NCBI RefSeq assembly: GCF_016735595.1
Contig: NZ_JAERRB010000016.1
Location: forward strand, 62,001 to 126,000
Reading direction: 5' to 3'
From: Chryseolinea lacunae
Lineage (GTDB): Bacteria; Bacteroidota; Bacteroidia; Cytophagales; Cyclobacteriaceae
DNA: 64,000 nt
The translations under genes and the position numbers were made by a program. This document shows positions 1-7,855 of this stretch, one piece after another. Below the pieces are notes generated by a model. That model did not search any database. It had not been told where the DNA came from and saw only the letters and a list, made by a program, of their open reading frames with translations. Each line of letters starts with the position of its first letter. The first letter of the stretch is position 1.

Positions 1-46
1 CTATAAAGTCGGAAGCCCTTGAAACGTCCTGTTTGGTCATCTTCAT
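1..46 (-). CDS. N-terminus of a gene running off the left edge (unknown)
   Basis: On the minus strand an ATG at 46-44 opens a frame that stays open to the window edge, giving about 15 residues beginning MKMTKQDV; a second ATG lies two codons in. It starts 30 bp after the stop of the TPR/anti-sigma-like gene, in the same direction, so it may be the third gene of the sigma-factor operon. Fifteen residues are too few to name a family, and the frame could be fortuitous. Confidence 0.35.
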   Translation of the reverse strand, partial: MKMTKQDVSRASDFI

Positions 47-76
47 GGGTTTAAGGGGATTTGTTTTATGGGGTTG

Positions 77-805
77 TTAGTTCAGTTTCTCCAATAGTTC
101 TTTCGCCTTTGATGCATACGAATTTTCTGTCCCCTCAATTTTCTTCAATAGTGTTCGTGCATGTTGCACTTCGCCCCGCTTCAGATAGCAAAGACTGAGG
201 TACCACTGTGCGGGCACGTCCAGTCCGTCGTATTCGTGATTTAAAGTAATGAAATTATTTTCGGCTTCTGTTATATGCCCGAGCATTAAATTTGTGTTGC
301 CCAGCAGCATGAGCACTTCCGGTTCGGGATGCTGCACATAGAGTGCTTCCAATTGTTCTGCGGCTTTTGCATAGTCTCCCTGCTCATAGGCCTGAAAGGC
401 TTCGGCCCGTGGGGTGGTGGCTTCGGTGCCGCGCACGGTTGGCTCAAACACATTGGGGTAGGGCTTGAAATAGCTTTGAAAAAGTTGCTGCGGATCGTCG
501 GGGCGGTTCACCAGAAACGTGACGATGGCCAGCGTGCCGGCCAGTGCTGCCGCGAGATAATACCATTTGAATGAACGCGAAGCGGGTGTTTGCTGGTCGA
601 TATTGCTTTCGAGTGTTTTCAGGAACGTCAGATTTTCGCGAAGCCCTTGATGGCGGATGGCGCGGATGAGCACCTTCTCCTGGTCGAACAATGTTTTGAA
701 TTGCACGTCCATAGCCACACGCTGCATCACCTGTTCTTTCTCCACGGCGGTGAGTTCGTCGTCGAAGTATTTTTCCACCAGGAGGATATCGTTTTCAGTA
801 GCCAT
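77..805 (-). CDS. Membrane TPR protein, probable anti-sigma partner of the adjacent ECF sigma factor
   Basis: This 242-residue protein has a charged N-terminal region (about 1-80) containing YFDDELTAVEKEQV, which resembles the short helical anti-sigma head (zf-HC2-like but without Cys or His). A single hydrophobic membrane helix follows at about 81-99. The C-terminal 110 residues carry tetratricopeptide-like helices (AFQAYEQGDYAKAAEQLEAL and later repeats). Its ATG overlaps the end of the sigma factor gene by 11 bp, which implies translational coupling. Sigma factor followed by a one-pass membrane partner is the usual ECF arrangement, so I infer that it sequesters the sigma factor at the inner membrane and senses through its TPR domain. 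The anti-sigma role is inference; the TPR and membrane helix are visible. Confidence 0.75.
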   Translation of the reverse strand: MATENDILLVEKYFDDELTAVEKEQVMQRVAMDVQFKTLFDQEKVLIRAIRHQGLRENLTFLKTLESNIDQQTPASRSFKWYYLAAALAGTLAIVTFLVNRPDDPQQLFQSYFKPYPNVFEPTVRGTEATTPRAEAFQAYEQGDYAKAAEQLEALYVQHPEPEVLMLLGNTNLMLGHITEAENNFITLNHEYDGLDVPAQWYLSLCYLKRGEVQHARTLLKKIEGTENSYASKAKELLEKLN

Positions 806-1373
806 GGTTTACAACATTTTGAGGTTTTGTCATTTCGATTTCAAAGAGCTTGCGCAGGCGGGCCATACATTTGCACTTCTGATTTTTTGCCGTCTCGCCG
901 TTTTTGTAGTGCATGGAGCTGGCGATCTCGGCGATGCTTTTCTTTTCGTAGTAGAACAACTCGATGAGTTGCTGGCAAGGTTGCCCCAGTTTGACGAGCG
1001 CTTTTTTTGCAAATTCAAAGAAGGAGTCGTCAGTGCCCTGACCGGATTCGTCGGCCACATACTCGTTCAGCCAGGTCTCCTGGTTGATGGGTGTGTAACG
1101 TTTTTCTTTTCGCATATTCTCAAGCGCTATATTTTTTCCAATGCCAAACAAATAGGTCTTCACGCTGCTCACAAGGTGTTCCAGTTTGCCTTGCCGGATG
1201 TTGTCGTAGAAAATGAGAATCGTGAGCTGGTAAATGTCCTTCCCATCGTCTGACGAGCAATGATACTCTTTGCTGATCCACTGCAGGAACTCCTTCCGGT
1301 GCTCCTCATAAATCACGCCCAGCTCGGCCTGACCACCAGACCGTATCTTTTCTATGATTTCATTTTGCAACAT
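795..1373 (-). CDS. ECF-type RNA polymerase sigma-70 factor
   Basis: The protein of 192 residues (start chosen at the ATG giving MLQNEIIEK; an in-frame upstream ATG would add 24 residues unlike the family) has the two-domain ECF layout. Region 2 is at about 20-95 (YEEHRKEFLQW, then IYQLTILIFYDNIRQG). Region 4 is at about 120-185, with a helix-turn-helix in the stretch KKSIAEIASSMHYKNGETAK followed by KCKCMARLRKLF. The length is normal for ECF factors. It is coupled to the membrane TPR gene downstream. A direct repeat TTGGTAA lies 30-45 bp upstream of the start and may be part of an autoregulated promoter. The target regulon is not visible here. Confidence 0.88.
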   Translation of the reverse strand: MLQNEIIEKIRSGGQAELGVIYEEHRKEFLQWISKEYHCSSDDGKDIYQLTILIFYDNIRQGKLEHLVSSVKTYLFGIGKNIALENMRKEKRYTPINQETWLNEYVADESGQGTDDSFFEFAKKALVKLGQPCQQLIELFYYEKKSIAEIASSMHYKNGETAKNQKCKCMARLRKLFEIEMTKPQNVVNHGY

Positions 1374-1402
1374 CGTGACGGCCTTTATGTAAAAGAAAGA
1401 AA

Positions 1403-1418
1403 TTGGTAACCTTGGTAA
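1403..1418. repeat. Short direct repeat upstream of the ECF sigma gene
   Basis: TTGGTAA occurs twice with a 9-bp period (1403-1409 and 1412-1418), just upstream of the sigma-factor start. The position fits an upstream promoter element or regulator site, possibly self-recognition by the ECF factor, but two copies alone do not prove function. Confidence 0.25.
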
Positions 1419-1445
1419 GTGAATTTTTTTCCATACTTGATTCAA

Positions 1446-1965
1446 ATGAGTTAAAAAAATCTCGTTCGCCTTTGCGGCACTACGGCCCGGGCATCACGGT
1501 AACAAGGGAAATCCATGACTACCTTCGAACCTAGTCAACTACGATACCATACGCTCCTGCAAGGTTGTATCAAAACTACGCGGTAATATAATCATAACCA
1601 CGCGGCCTGCGGAAGAATAGAATGGCCTACACCCCGGCTTTGTTCCGCGTATCATCCTGTCCCTACGTTGTGTGGCATCGTCACCTTCACGAACGGACAC
1701 AGATCAACAAGGGGATCATTTTGCCGGCCGGTCTCCGATTCCCGGTCCCTTGTCCGTTTCGCTAAAAAAATCCGGATAGCCTCTGGCCAGCCGAAACCAA
1801 ACGTAAAATACTGACCTGTACCCACATATAAAGATATAAAATGCTCTGTATACGGTTGGATATGAAGGCTCCCGGACAAATTTCAAAATTTTTTTTGGTT
1901 GGGAGGGTTACGTCGCACCCCTTTTTTCATGAAAGGGCAAAAGAACAACCTAACCATTAAATGTC
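1446..1965. other. Intergenic region without a convincing gene
   Basis: About 520 bp between the ECF operon and the LuxR-type HTH gene. Frames on both strands are short, start late and give compositions unlike protein (for example a 75-codon minus frame at 1652-1879). No tRNA-like fold or strong terminator was seen. It probably holds the divergent promoters of the flanking units. Confidence 0.4.
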
Positions 1966-2166
1966 ATGAGCTCCTTCACATCAAAAGAAAAAGAAGTACT
2001 GTCCCTGATCTCCATCGGTTTAACTACGAAAGAGATCGCGTCACGCCTCAACATCAGCCATCACACGGTGGAAACGCATCGCAAGAACCTGTTGCGCAAG
2101 AGCGAAGCGAAAAATTCGGCTCAACTCATTCAGAAGGCTTTCGCACAGCAAATGATCCTCGGATAA
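1966..2166 (+). CDS. Stand-alone LuxR/GerE-type helix-turn-helix protein
   Basis: The whole 66-residue protein is a GerE DNA-binding domain: FTSKEKEVLSLISIGLTTKE is the start of the domain, then IASRLNISHHTVETHRKNLL is the recognition helix region with the conserved T-V-x-x-H-x-x-N pattern. No receiver, PAS or ligand domain is attached, and none is encoded beside it. The start is the ATG at 1966; an ATG five bases earlier hits a stop at once. Full LuxR-type regulators in this phylum are usually above 200 residues, so this is either a minimal regulator or a leftover C-terminal domain; the clean start and stop favour a real small protein. It ends about 140 bp before a strong terminator. Targets are unknown. 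Confidence 0.75.
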   Translation: MSSFTSKEKEVLSLISIGLTTKEIASRLNISHHTVETHRKNLLRKSEAKNSAQLIQKAFAQQMILG

Positions 2167-2305
2167 TTCAAAAAACAAAAGAGACTTATAGTTTAAGTGG
2201 CTTTAATCTACCAAGACTCTGAATCGCGTTGTGTATCACCACTGTTGTGTTAACACTTTGGTTGTCTGTTAGTTCTCTAAAAAAATATCCTCTAGTTGGG
2301 CTCCC

Positions 2306-2342
2306 GCAGGCCTGGACGTTGAACTCCAGGCCTGCTTTTTTG
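2306..2342 (+). terminator. Intrinsic terminator after the LuxR-type HTH gene
   Basis: A perfect 10-bp stem GCAGGCCTGG/CCAGGCCTGC with a 10-nt loop is followed by seven T residues. It closes the unit upstream of fabF. Confidence 0.9.
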
Positions 2343-2352
2343 GTTAATGAAA

Positions 2353-2366
2353 ATACCGATCGGTAT
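2353..2366. promoter_or_regulatory. TetR-type operator-like palindrome upstream of fabF
   Basis: ATACCGATCGGTAT is a perfect 14-bp palindrome. The ACCGATCGGT core is typical of operators bound by TetR/AcrR-family repressors. It lies 19 bp upstream of a TATCTTTG promoter box, in the position where a repressor would block RNA polymerase. No TetR gene is present in the window, so the regulator would act in trans. Confidence 0.55.
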
Positions 2367-2384
2367 AATTATTGAAATTACCCG

Positions 2385-2392
2385 TATCTTTG
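2385..2392 (+). promoter_or_regulatory. Bacteroidota-type -7 promoter box for fabF
   Basis: TATCTTTG matches the TAnnTTTG -7 consensus of the Bacteroidota primary sigma factor exactly. A good -33 TTG at the expected distance is not seen. Transcription from here would give a leader of about 140 nt before the fabF ATG. Confidence 0.5.
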
Positions 2393-2542
2393 CCGCCATC
2401 GGGGTGTAGGTGCCCCGAAGAAGCCGACATTTGGTCTAAAGAAGGCAGCATCGTAGTTTCGCCGTTTCTTTTTTGGAGGCCGCACGTTCGGCGCCGAGAA
2501 AGGATGGGCAATAAAAATTAATGGAAGGAGTATTAACCACAT

Positions 2543-3796
2543 ATGCATATGCAACAACGAAGAGTAGTGGTCACCGGCCTTGGCGCACTGGCCCCCCTGG
2601 GAAACACCGTTCCGGAATTTTGGAACAACCTGGTGGCAGGAAAAAGCGGCGCGGCCCTCATTACAAAATTCGACACCACCAAGTTCAAGACGAAGTTTGC
2701 CTGCGAGCTGAAAGGCTATGACCCGCTGCAACATTTCGAAAAGACCGACGTGCGCAAGATGGACCCGTTCACGCAATACGCGCTCGTGTCGACCGCCGAA
2801 GCGCTGAAAGATTCTGGACTGGAGTTGGACAAGGTAGATAAAACCCGTGTGGGTGTTATCTGGGGCTCGGGCAACGGAGGCTTTCACACCTTTCAACAGG
2901 AAATGATCGAGTTCGGCCGGGGCGACGGAACACCGCGCATCAATCCTTACTTCATTCCCAAAGTGATTGTCGACATCGCGTCGGGATGGATATCGATCAA
3001 ATATGGTTTCATGGGCGTGAACTTCACCACGGTGTCGGCGTGTGCAACATCAACCACGGCCATCATCGATGCCATGAACTACATTCGCTGGAACAAGGCC
3101 GACATCATTGTGACCGGCGGCTCAGAAGCTGCTGTGAACGAAGCGGGCATTGGTGGCTTTGGCGCCATGAAAGCGTTGTCGACACGCAACGACGATCCCC
3201 AGTCGGCATCACGTCCGTTTGACGTGGGGCGCGATGGCTTTGTGATGGGCGAGGGCGCAGGCGCGCTTATTCTCGAAGAATATGAACATGCCAAACGACG
3301 CGGTGCCAGGATCTATGCCGAAGTGGCCGGCGGTGGCATGTCGGCCGATGCCTATCACCTCACAGCCACCCATCCCGAAGGGGCCGGTGCGCAGCTGGGC
3401 ATGAAGTGGGCGCTGGAAGATGCCGACCTCAAACCCGAAGATGTGGACTACCTGAATCCTCACGCCACCTCAACGCCTGTGGGCGACGAGAGTGAAATGA
3501 AGGCCGTGTCGAAGTTCTTTGGCGAGCATGCTTCCAAAATGCACATCAGTGCCACCAAGTCGGCCACGGGCCATTTGCTGGGCGGCGCAGGAGCGATCGA
3601 AGCCATCATTGCCATCAAGGCTGTTCATGAGGGCGTGATTCCACCCACCATCAACACCGTGGCCGTGGACCCCGACATTCCGAAAGGGCTCAACATTGTG
3701 CTGGGACAAAAAGTGGTGAAGCCGGTGAACGTGGCCATGAGCAACACGTTCGGCTTTGGTGGTCACAACGCCACCGCGGTGTTTAGAAAAGTGTAG
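2543..3796 (+). CDS. fabF: 3-oxoacyl-[acyl-carrier-protein] synthase II (FabF-type ketosynthase)
   Basis: It condenses acyl-ACP with malonyl-ACP in the cytoplasmic type II fatty acid elongation cycle. The 417-residue length is normal. The catalytic triad is visible: Cys167 in VSACATST, His307 in LNPHATSTPVGD and His344 in KSATGHLLGGAGAIEA; the C-terminal FGFGGHNA motif is also present. The usual NAHGTST motif reads NPHATST. The ATG at 2543 has GGAAGGAG 13 bp upstream, an unusually clear ribosome site; an ATG two codons later is the alternative. It is monocistronic, not beside acpP or rnc as the housekeeping fabF often is, and it has a TetR-like operator upstream, so it may be a regulated second ketosynthase. 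A terminator follows directly. Confidence 0.93.
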   Translation: MHMQQRRVVVTGLGALAPLGNTVPEFWNNLVAGKSGAALITKFDTTKFKTKFACELKGYDPLQHFEKTDVRKMDPFTQYALVSTAEALKDSGLELDKVDKTRVGVIWGSGNGGFHTFQQEMIEFGRGDGTPRINPYFIPKVIVDIASGWISIKYGFMGVNFTTVSACATSTTAIIDAMNYIRWNKADIIVTGGSEAAVNEAGIGGFGAMKALSTRNDDPQSASRPFDVGRDGFVMGEGAGALILEEYEHAKRRGARIYAEVAGGGMSADAYHLTATHPEGAGAQLGMKWALEDADLKPEDVDYLNPHATSTPVGDESEMKAVSKFFGEHASKMHISATKSATGHLLGGAGAIEAIIAIKAVHEGVIPPTINTVAVDPDIPKGLNIVLGQKVVKPVNVAMSNTFGFGGHNATAVFRKV

Positions 3797-3823
3797 TCAA
3801 AACGAAAGTATCTTAAAATAAGA

Positions 3824-3858
3824 AACCCCGTCGCGTGTAGTGACGGGGTTATTTTTTT
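3824..3858. terminator. Bidirectional terminator between fabF and mlaF
   Basis: Stem AACCCCGTC/GACGGGGTT with a 9-nt loop, followed by ATTTTTTTAT on the plus side and preceded by an A-rich run that serves the minus strand. It lies between two convergent genes. Confidence 0.88.
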
Positions 3859-3892
3859 ATAGAAGTCTGTGCAGCGATGGCTTCTGCGAACG

Positions 3893-4642
3893 CTATTTGC
3901 CCCGCAGGCTGTTCATCACTTTGTTGGCAAACACAAAGTCGTCGAGCTCTTTCACGCCCGAGTGTGTGATGTCGGTGTTGGCGCCTTCCCAGAGTTTCAC
4001 GCCTTTGTAGAGGAACATGATTTTCTCGCCGATGCCCATCACGGAGTTCATGTCGTGTGTCACCACAATGGTGGTGATGTCGAGGTCTTCGGAGAGGTCA
4101 AGGATGAGCTCGTCGATGAGGATGGACGTCTGGGGATCGAGGCCCGAGTTGGGTTCGTCGCAGAACAGGTAGTTGGGATTGTTCACGATGGCGCGGGCAA
4201 TGCCCACACGCTTCTTCATGCCCCCGCTGATTTCGGAGGGCATCTTTGAATTCACATTTTCGAGCCCCACCCGTTTCAGACAGAAGTTGACGCGTTCGAG
4301 TTTTTCTTCCTGTGGCATTTTGGTGAGCACGTCGAGGGGAAACATTACATTCTGCTCCACGTTTTTCGAATCGAACAACGCGCCGCCCTGAAAGAGCATG
4401 CCCATTTCGCGGCGTATTTCGATTTTGGTTTCGCGATCGCTACCATAGAAGTCGCGGCCGTCATAGAACACCTGGCCATAGTCGGGTTTGGTGAGACCCA
4501 CGATGCTTTTCAGCAAAACACTTTTTCCGGTTCCGCTGGCGCCGATGATGAGGTTGGGCTTGCCCTTTTCGAACGTGCCGCTGATCTCGTTCAACACTAC
4601 TCTTTCGCCAAACGTCTTGGTTATGCTTTGAATCTTTATCAT
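3893..4642 (-). CDS. mlaF: MlaF-like ABC transporter ATPase (phospholipid/Mce transport)
   Basis: ATPase subunit of an Mla-type ABC complex that moves phospholipid between inner and outer membranes. Over 249 residues the nucleotide-binding domain shows Walker A GASGTGKS (34-41), the Q-loop FQGGALFDSKNV typical of MlaF, the signature ISGGMKKRVGIARA and Walker B YLFCDEPNSGLD, then the H-loop VTHDM. ISGGM and DEPNSGLDP are characteristic of the Mla/TGD branch rather than of LolD exporters. Its ATG overlaps the stop of mlaE by four bases (ATGA), so the two are coupled. The MlaD/MCE substrate-binding subunit is not next to them here and should lie elsewhere. Confidence 0.9.
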   Translation of the reverse strand: MIKIQSITKTFGERVVLNEISGTFEKGKPNLIIGASGTGKSVLLKSIVGLTKPDYGQVFYDGRDFYGSDRETKIEIRREMGMLFQGGALFDSKNVEQNVMFPLDVLTKMPQEEKLERVNFCLKRVGLENVNSKMPSEISGGMKKRVGIARAIVNNPNYLFCDEPNSGLDPQTSILIDELILDLSEDLDITTIVVTHDMNSVMGIGEKIMFLYKGVKLWEGANTDITHSGVKELDDFVFANKVMNSLRGK

Positions 4643-5376
4643 ATCGAAAGAAGGAGTTGAGCCAGTAAATAGTCTGCGATGAGCACGGCAATGACGCTGC
4701 TGGTCACGGCCTGGGTACTGGAAATACCGACTTCGAGCGCGCCGCCTTGCGTGTTATAGCCTTTGAACGAAGAGATGGACGCCACCAGGAACGCGAACAC
4801 CAGCGATTTGATGAGCGCGAACACCACGGTGAATTCGTTGTAGCTGGAGCGCAGACCATACACAAAATCGTTGGGCGTGATGATGCCCGTGAGAGTGCCC
4901 ACCAGGTAGCCGCCAAACAGCGCGCATACACCGGCCGTGATCACCAGCATGGGATACATAAGCACAGAGGCAATAATTTTCGGGAGCACGAGGTAGGAAA
5001 TGGAGTTGATGCCCATCACTTCCAGGGCGTCTACTTGCTCGGTGATGCGCATGGTGCCCAGGCCGCTGGCCATGCTCGAGCCCACCTTGCCGGCATAGAT
5101 CACGGCCATGATGGTGGGCGCCAGTTCGAGGATCACCATTTCGCGAACCACCTGCGAGATCACGTATTTCGGGATGAAGTCGCTCACCATGTTGAAGGCG
5201 GTTTGCACGGTAGTTACCGCACCAATAAACGTCGACACCAGTGCCACCAGAAAGAGGGAGCCGATGCCGATGGTCATGCACTCGTCCAGCACAAGCTTAT
5301 AGTAGGTTTTGAACGATTCCCGGTTGACAAACAAGCTGCCGAGAAAAATGAAATACTTTCCAATCTCTTTAATCAT
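4639..5376 (-). CDS. mlaE: MlaE-family ABC transporter permease
   Basis: Integral membrane subunit paired with the ATPase downstream. The ATG giving MIKEIGKYFIFL (245 residues) is chosen over a TTG seven codons upstream. Five to six hydrophobic segments are seen, and the family motifs are present: VREMVILELAPTIMAVIYAGKVGSSMASGLGTMR followed by EQVDALEVMGINS, i.e. the conserved E-x-x-P-x-x-x-x-x-x-x-x-G and E-Q-x-D-A-L elements of the permease. The length is typical for MlaE. It forms a two-gene operon with mlaF and is divergent from the short-chain dehydrogenase gene across a gap of about 65 bp; a minus-strand TATCTTTC near 5415 could be its promoter box. Confidence 0.9.
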   Translation of the reverse strand: MIKEIGKYFIFLGSLFVNRESFKTYYKLVLDECMTIGIGSLFLVALVSTFIGAVTTVQTAFNMVSDFIPKYVISQVVREMVILELAPTIMAVIYAGKVGSSMASGLGTMRITEQVDALEVMGINSISYLVLPKIIASVLMYPMLVITAGVCALFGGYLVGTLTGIITPNDFVYGLRSSYNEFTVVFALIKSLVFAFLVASISSFKGYNTQGGALEVGISSTQAVTSSVIAVLIADYLLAQLLLSI

Positions 5377-5442
5377 AGATGCGACAAACGAAGGCAATTA
5401 CTACCTTGCGAAAGATACCCAAAAATCTAACATTTAACGTTC

Positions 5443-6147
5443 ATGAACAAACTCATCGTGGTGACCGGCGGCACGCGGGGAATAGGCCGGGCCGTGATCG
5501 AAACGTTTGCCCGTCAGGGTTTTGACGTGGCCACCTGCGCGCGTCAGCAACCGGCGCTCGACCAACTGAAACGCGACGTCGAACAAGCCCATGGTGTGAC
5601 GGTCTATACGCAGCCGGCCGACCTGGCCGACCGGGCACAAGTGAAATCGTTCAGCGCATTTATCAATGCCCTGCAGCGTCCTGTGGATGTGCTGGTAAAC
5701 AACGCCGGCTTCTTCGTTCCGGGCCAGATCATTGCCGAGCCCGATGGCGTGCTCGAGAGCATGATCAACGCCAACCTCTACAGTGCCTACAACATGACAC
5801 GCGGATTGATCGGCAACATGCAGCAACACGCATCGGGGCACATCTTCAACCTGTGTTCCATAGCCAGCTTCATGGCCTATCCGAATGGTGGGTCGTATGC
5901 CATTTCGAAATTTGCCCTGCTGGGATTTTCGAAATGCCTGCGCGAAGAACTGAAAACCACGGGCATCCGCGTCACGGCCATCATGCCCGGTGCCACCCGC
6001 ACAGAGAGCTGGGATGGAACATCGTTGCCGGACGAACGCTTCATGAAATCGGAAGATGTGGCCGAGGCGATTTATTCGGCCTATGCTCTGTCGGGACGGA
6101 GCGTGGTGGAAGAGATTATTATCCGGCCACAGTTGGGCGATTTGTAA
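5443..6147 (+). CDS. Short-chain dehydrogenase/reductase (SDR) of unknown substrate
   Basis: A 234-residue classical SDR, cytosolic, expected to use NADP(H) or NAD(H). The cofactor motif TGGTRGIG is at 8-15, NNAG at 86-89 and the catalytic Ser139-Tyr152-x-x-x-Lys156 (YAISK) in order; the post-catalytic IMPGATRT loop is also typical. The C-terminal ends with an acidic/hydrophobic tail as in the bacterial carbonyl reductase and sepiapterin reductase-like groups, but the substrate cannot be told. It is followed 33 bp later by a macro-domain gene in the same direction, probably co-transcribed. Confidence 0.85.
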   Translation: MNKLIVVTGGTRGIGRAVIETFARQGFDVATCARQQPALDQLKRDVEQAHGVTVYTQPADLADRAQVKSFSAFINALQRPVDVLVNNAGFFVPGQIIAEPDGVLESMINANLYSAYNMTRGLIGNMQQHASGHIFNLCSIASFMAYPNGGSYAISKFALLGFSKCLREELKTTGIRVTAIMPGATRTESWDGTSLPDERFMKSEDVAEAIYSAYALSGRSVVEEIIIRPQLGDL

Positions 6148-6180
6148 AGTGATTTTGGAAATGGAACGTTTGAATTGAAC

Positions 6181-6651
6181 ATGGAAATCAACTATCGAAA
6201 AGGCGATGCCACGAGCCCGGTGGGCGATGGCAACAAAATAATTGTTCACGTTTGCAACGACATTGGCGGATGGGGCAAGAGTTTCGTGATGGCGTTGTCG
6301 AACCGCTGGAAAGAACCCGAAGCCGAATACCGGCAATGGGCAAAGCGCGGCGAGAATTTTGCGCTGGGTCAGGTGCAATTTGTATCGGTGGAACCCAACG
6401 TTTGGGTAGCGAATGTGATTGGTCAGCGCGATGTGAGAAAAGACAGCGAAGGCAATCCACCCGTGCGCTATGAAGCGATCGGTGCGGGCCTTCAAAAGGT
6501 GGCAGACTTTGCCAAAGCACACGCAGCGTCGGTGCACATGCCGAGAATTGGCTGTGGCCTGGCTGGCGGAACGTGGGATAGGATGGAGCCTGTGATTCGT
6601 GAGGCGCTGAGTGATGCTGGTGTGGAGGTTGTGGTGTATGATTTTGAATGA
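6181..6651 (+). CDS. Macro-domain protein (ADP-ribose derivative binding/hydrolysis)
   Basis: The protein of 156 residues (ATG chosen; a TTG two codons upstream also exists) consists of one macro domain close to the Poa1p/ADP-ribose-1-phosphatase type. Visible are the GDAT segment near the N-terminus, IVHVCNDIGGWGKSFVMALS (the substrate loop with conserved N and G-x-G) and the second loop MPRIGCGLAGGTWDRMEPVI with the conserved P-R-I-G-C-G-L-A-G-G. Family members bind ADP-ribose or remove it from proteins, RNA or ADP-ribose phosphates. There is no tRNA-splicing or toxin partner beside it; the only close neighbour is the SDR gene upstream. Confidence 0.88.
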   Translation: MEINYRKGDATSPVGDGNKIIVHVCNDIGGWGKSFVMALSNRWKEPEAEYRQWAKRGENFALGQVQFVSVEPNVWVANVIGQRDVRKDSEGNPPVRYEAIGAGLQKVADFAKAHAASVHMPRIGCGLAGGTWDRMEPVIREALSDAGVEVVVYDFE

Positions 6652-6793
6652 GATCATCTTCAAGCGTCTGGGCGGAAAGGCCGTTGGCAAAAAGCGAAGT
6701 TTTGTTGTCGCGTTAGGCTAATTAAAATTATTTGGAGAGAAATTGTGACGACGGCACAGTTTTGACGTTATATCCCGACATGATATTTTTCGT

Positions 6794-7599
6794 ATGAAAA
6801 CAAATTCGCTGATAGAAACGCCTTGCACCGAAGACTGGAATAAAATGAAAATCGGATTGGCGTCCCGGCACTGCGAAAGCTGTTGCAAAGACGTTTACGA
6901 TTTCACTGCCATGGAGCGGGAGGAGATCATTCTTCATCTTATCAAAAATGCGGGGAGCAGGGTTTGTGGTCGTGTTCGGAAAGTTCACGTCGCTATAGCT
7001 ACCAGGAGTTGAGCATCACCATCGATAGTTTGCTTGAGAAGAACAAGAATACAAACCTGGCATTCTACATTCTAACCATTGGAAGCTTGATGCTATCGGG
7101 GTGTGATGATCGAAATGAGAAGCGCATCGCCGCCGTTGCACAGGCGTCACAGCAACCGGTTAAGGCCGATAACGAAACACGGCCTCAATCATGCGCTAAG
7201 GATTCGGTGCTCGTTCGGGAGACGGAGGAAACTATGCTCGTAGGGATGATGACGGTGGTGCCCGAAGACGAAAATACAGATGAGCCCAGAACATTTGTAA
7301 TGCAGATGCCCGAGTTTAAGGGTGGCATGGAAGCGTTGAATCACTTCATTCAATCCAATTTGAAATATCCGGAATGGGAACGCAAGAATGGAATTGAGGG
7401 AAACGTGTTTGTTTCGTTTGTCATAGAACGTAGCGGAAAAATATCGGACGCCAAAATAATAAAATCAGTCGCAGGCTCAAGAGGCTTTGATGCGGAGGTG
7501 TTGAGCGTCATTTCCAAAATGCCGCCATGGACACCTGGAGTTGACTATGGCAGAAAGGTTGCTGTGCGGTATGTATTGCCCATGAAGTTTGCGCTGTAG
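6794..7599 (+). pseudogene. TonB-C-terminal-domain membrane protein, interrupted by a -1 frameshift
   Basis: The first frame (6794 to about 6982) encodes the phylum-typical head: PCTEDWNKM, then CESCCKDVYDFT and SRVCGRVRK. That frame would end within ten codons. The next frame continues with YQELSITIDSLLEKNKNTNL, a hydrophobic segment ending in LSGC (a lipobox-like site), a linker, and a TonB C-terminal domain (KYPEWERKNGIEGNVFVSFV, ending RYVLPMKF). Head, membrane segment and TonB domain belong to one family of Bacteroidota energy-transducer-like proteins, so the two frames are halves of one gene. One extra A in the AAA run at 6980-6982 would restore the reading frame. It is either a recent mutation, a sequencing error, or translational slippage; the site is not a classic slippery heptamer. 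Confidence 0.75.
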
Positions 7600-7638
7600 T
7601 ATTTTTTTTCGAGGCTTCAATTTTTCGATGGATGTGAA

Positions 7639-7788
7639 ATGAACGAATCGGAAAAGATGAGTGGAAATATTTCAGGATTTCGCTTTGTGTGTTTGTTCTC
7701 CATGATGGTGCTATGCTTCAGCATGCACGCGCAGGAACAAACCTGCAGTAATAAGACTCGATTCAATTGTTTAAAGATACTTAGGTAA
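7639..7788 (+). CDS. Small putative exported peptide or gene remnant (49 aa)
   Basis: An ATG-initiated frame of 49 codons encodes a hydrophobic stretch FVCLFSMMVLCFSMHAQEQ, which looks like a signal peptide with an A-x-A-like cleavage site ending in AQE, as in the neighbouring secreted proteins. Only about 16 residues follow, two of them Cys. It may be a tiny secreted peptide or, more likely, the surviving N-terminus of a truncated secreted protein. No homologue is recognised. Confidence 0.35.
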   Translation: MNESEKMSGNISGFRFVCLFSMMVLCFSMHAQEQTCSNKTRFNCLKILR

Positions 7789-7855
7789 GATAACCTCGGT
7801 TGACATTGGTGGCATGTTATTTGATTCTTGGTAACTCAATCCATTCAAGATCCAG

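Noticed and set aside
1652-1879. 75-codon minus-strand frame upstream of the LuxR-type HTH gene
   Set aside because: No domain and no plausible start context; its composition looks like translated intergenic DNA.
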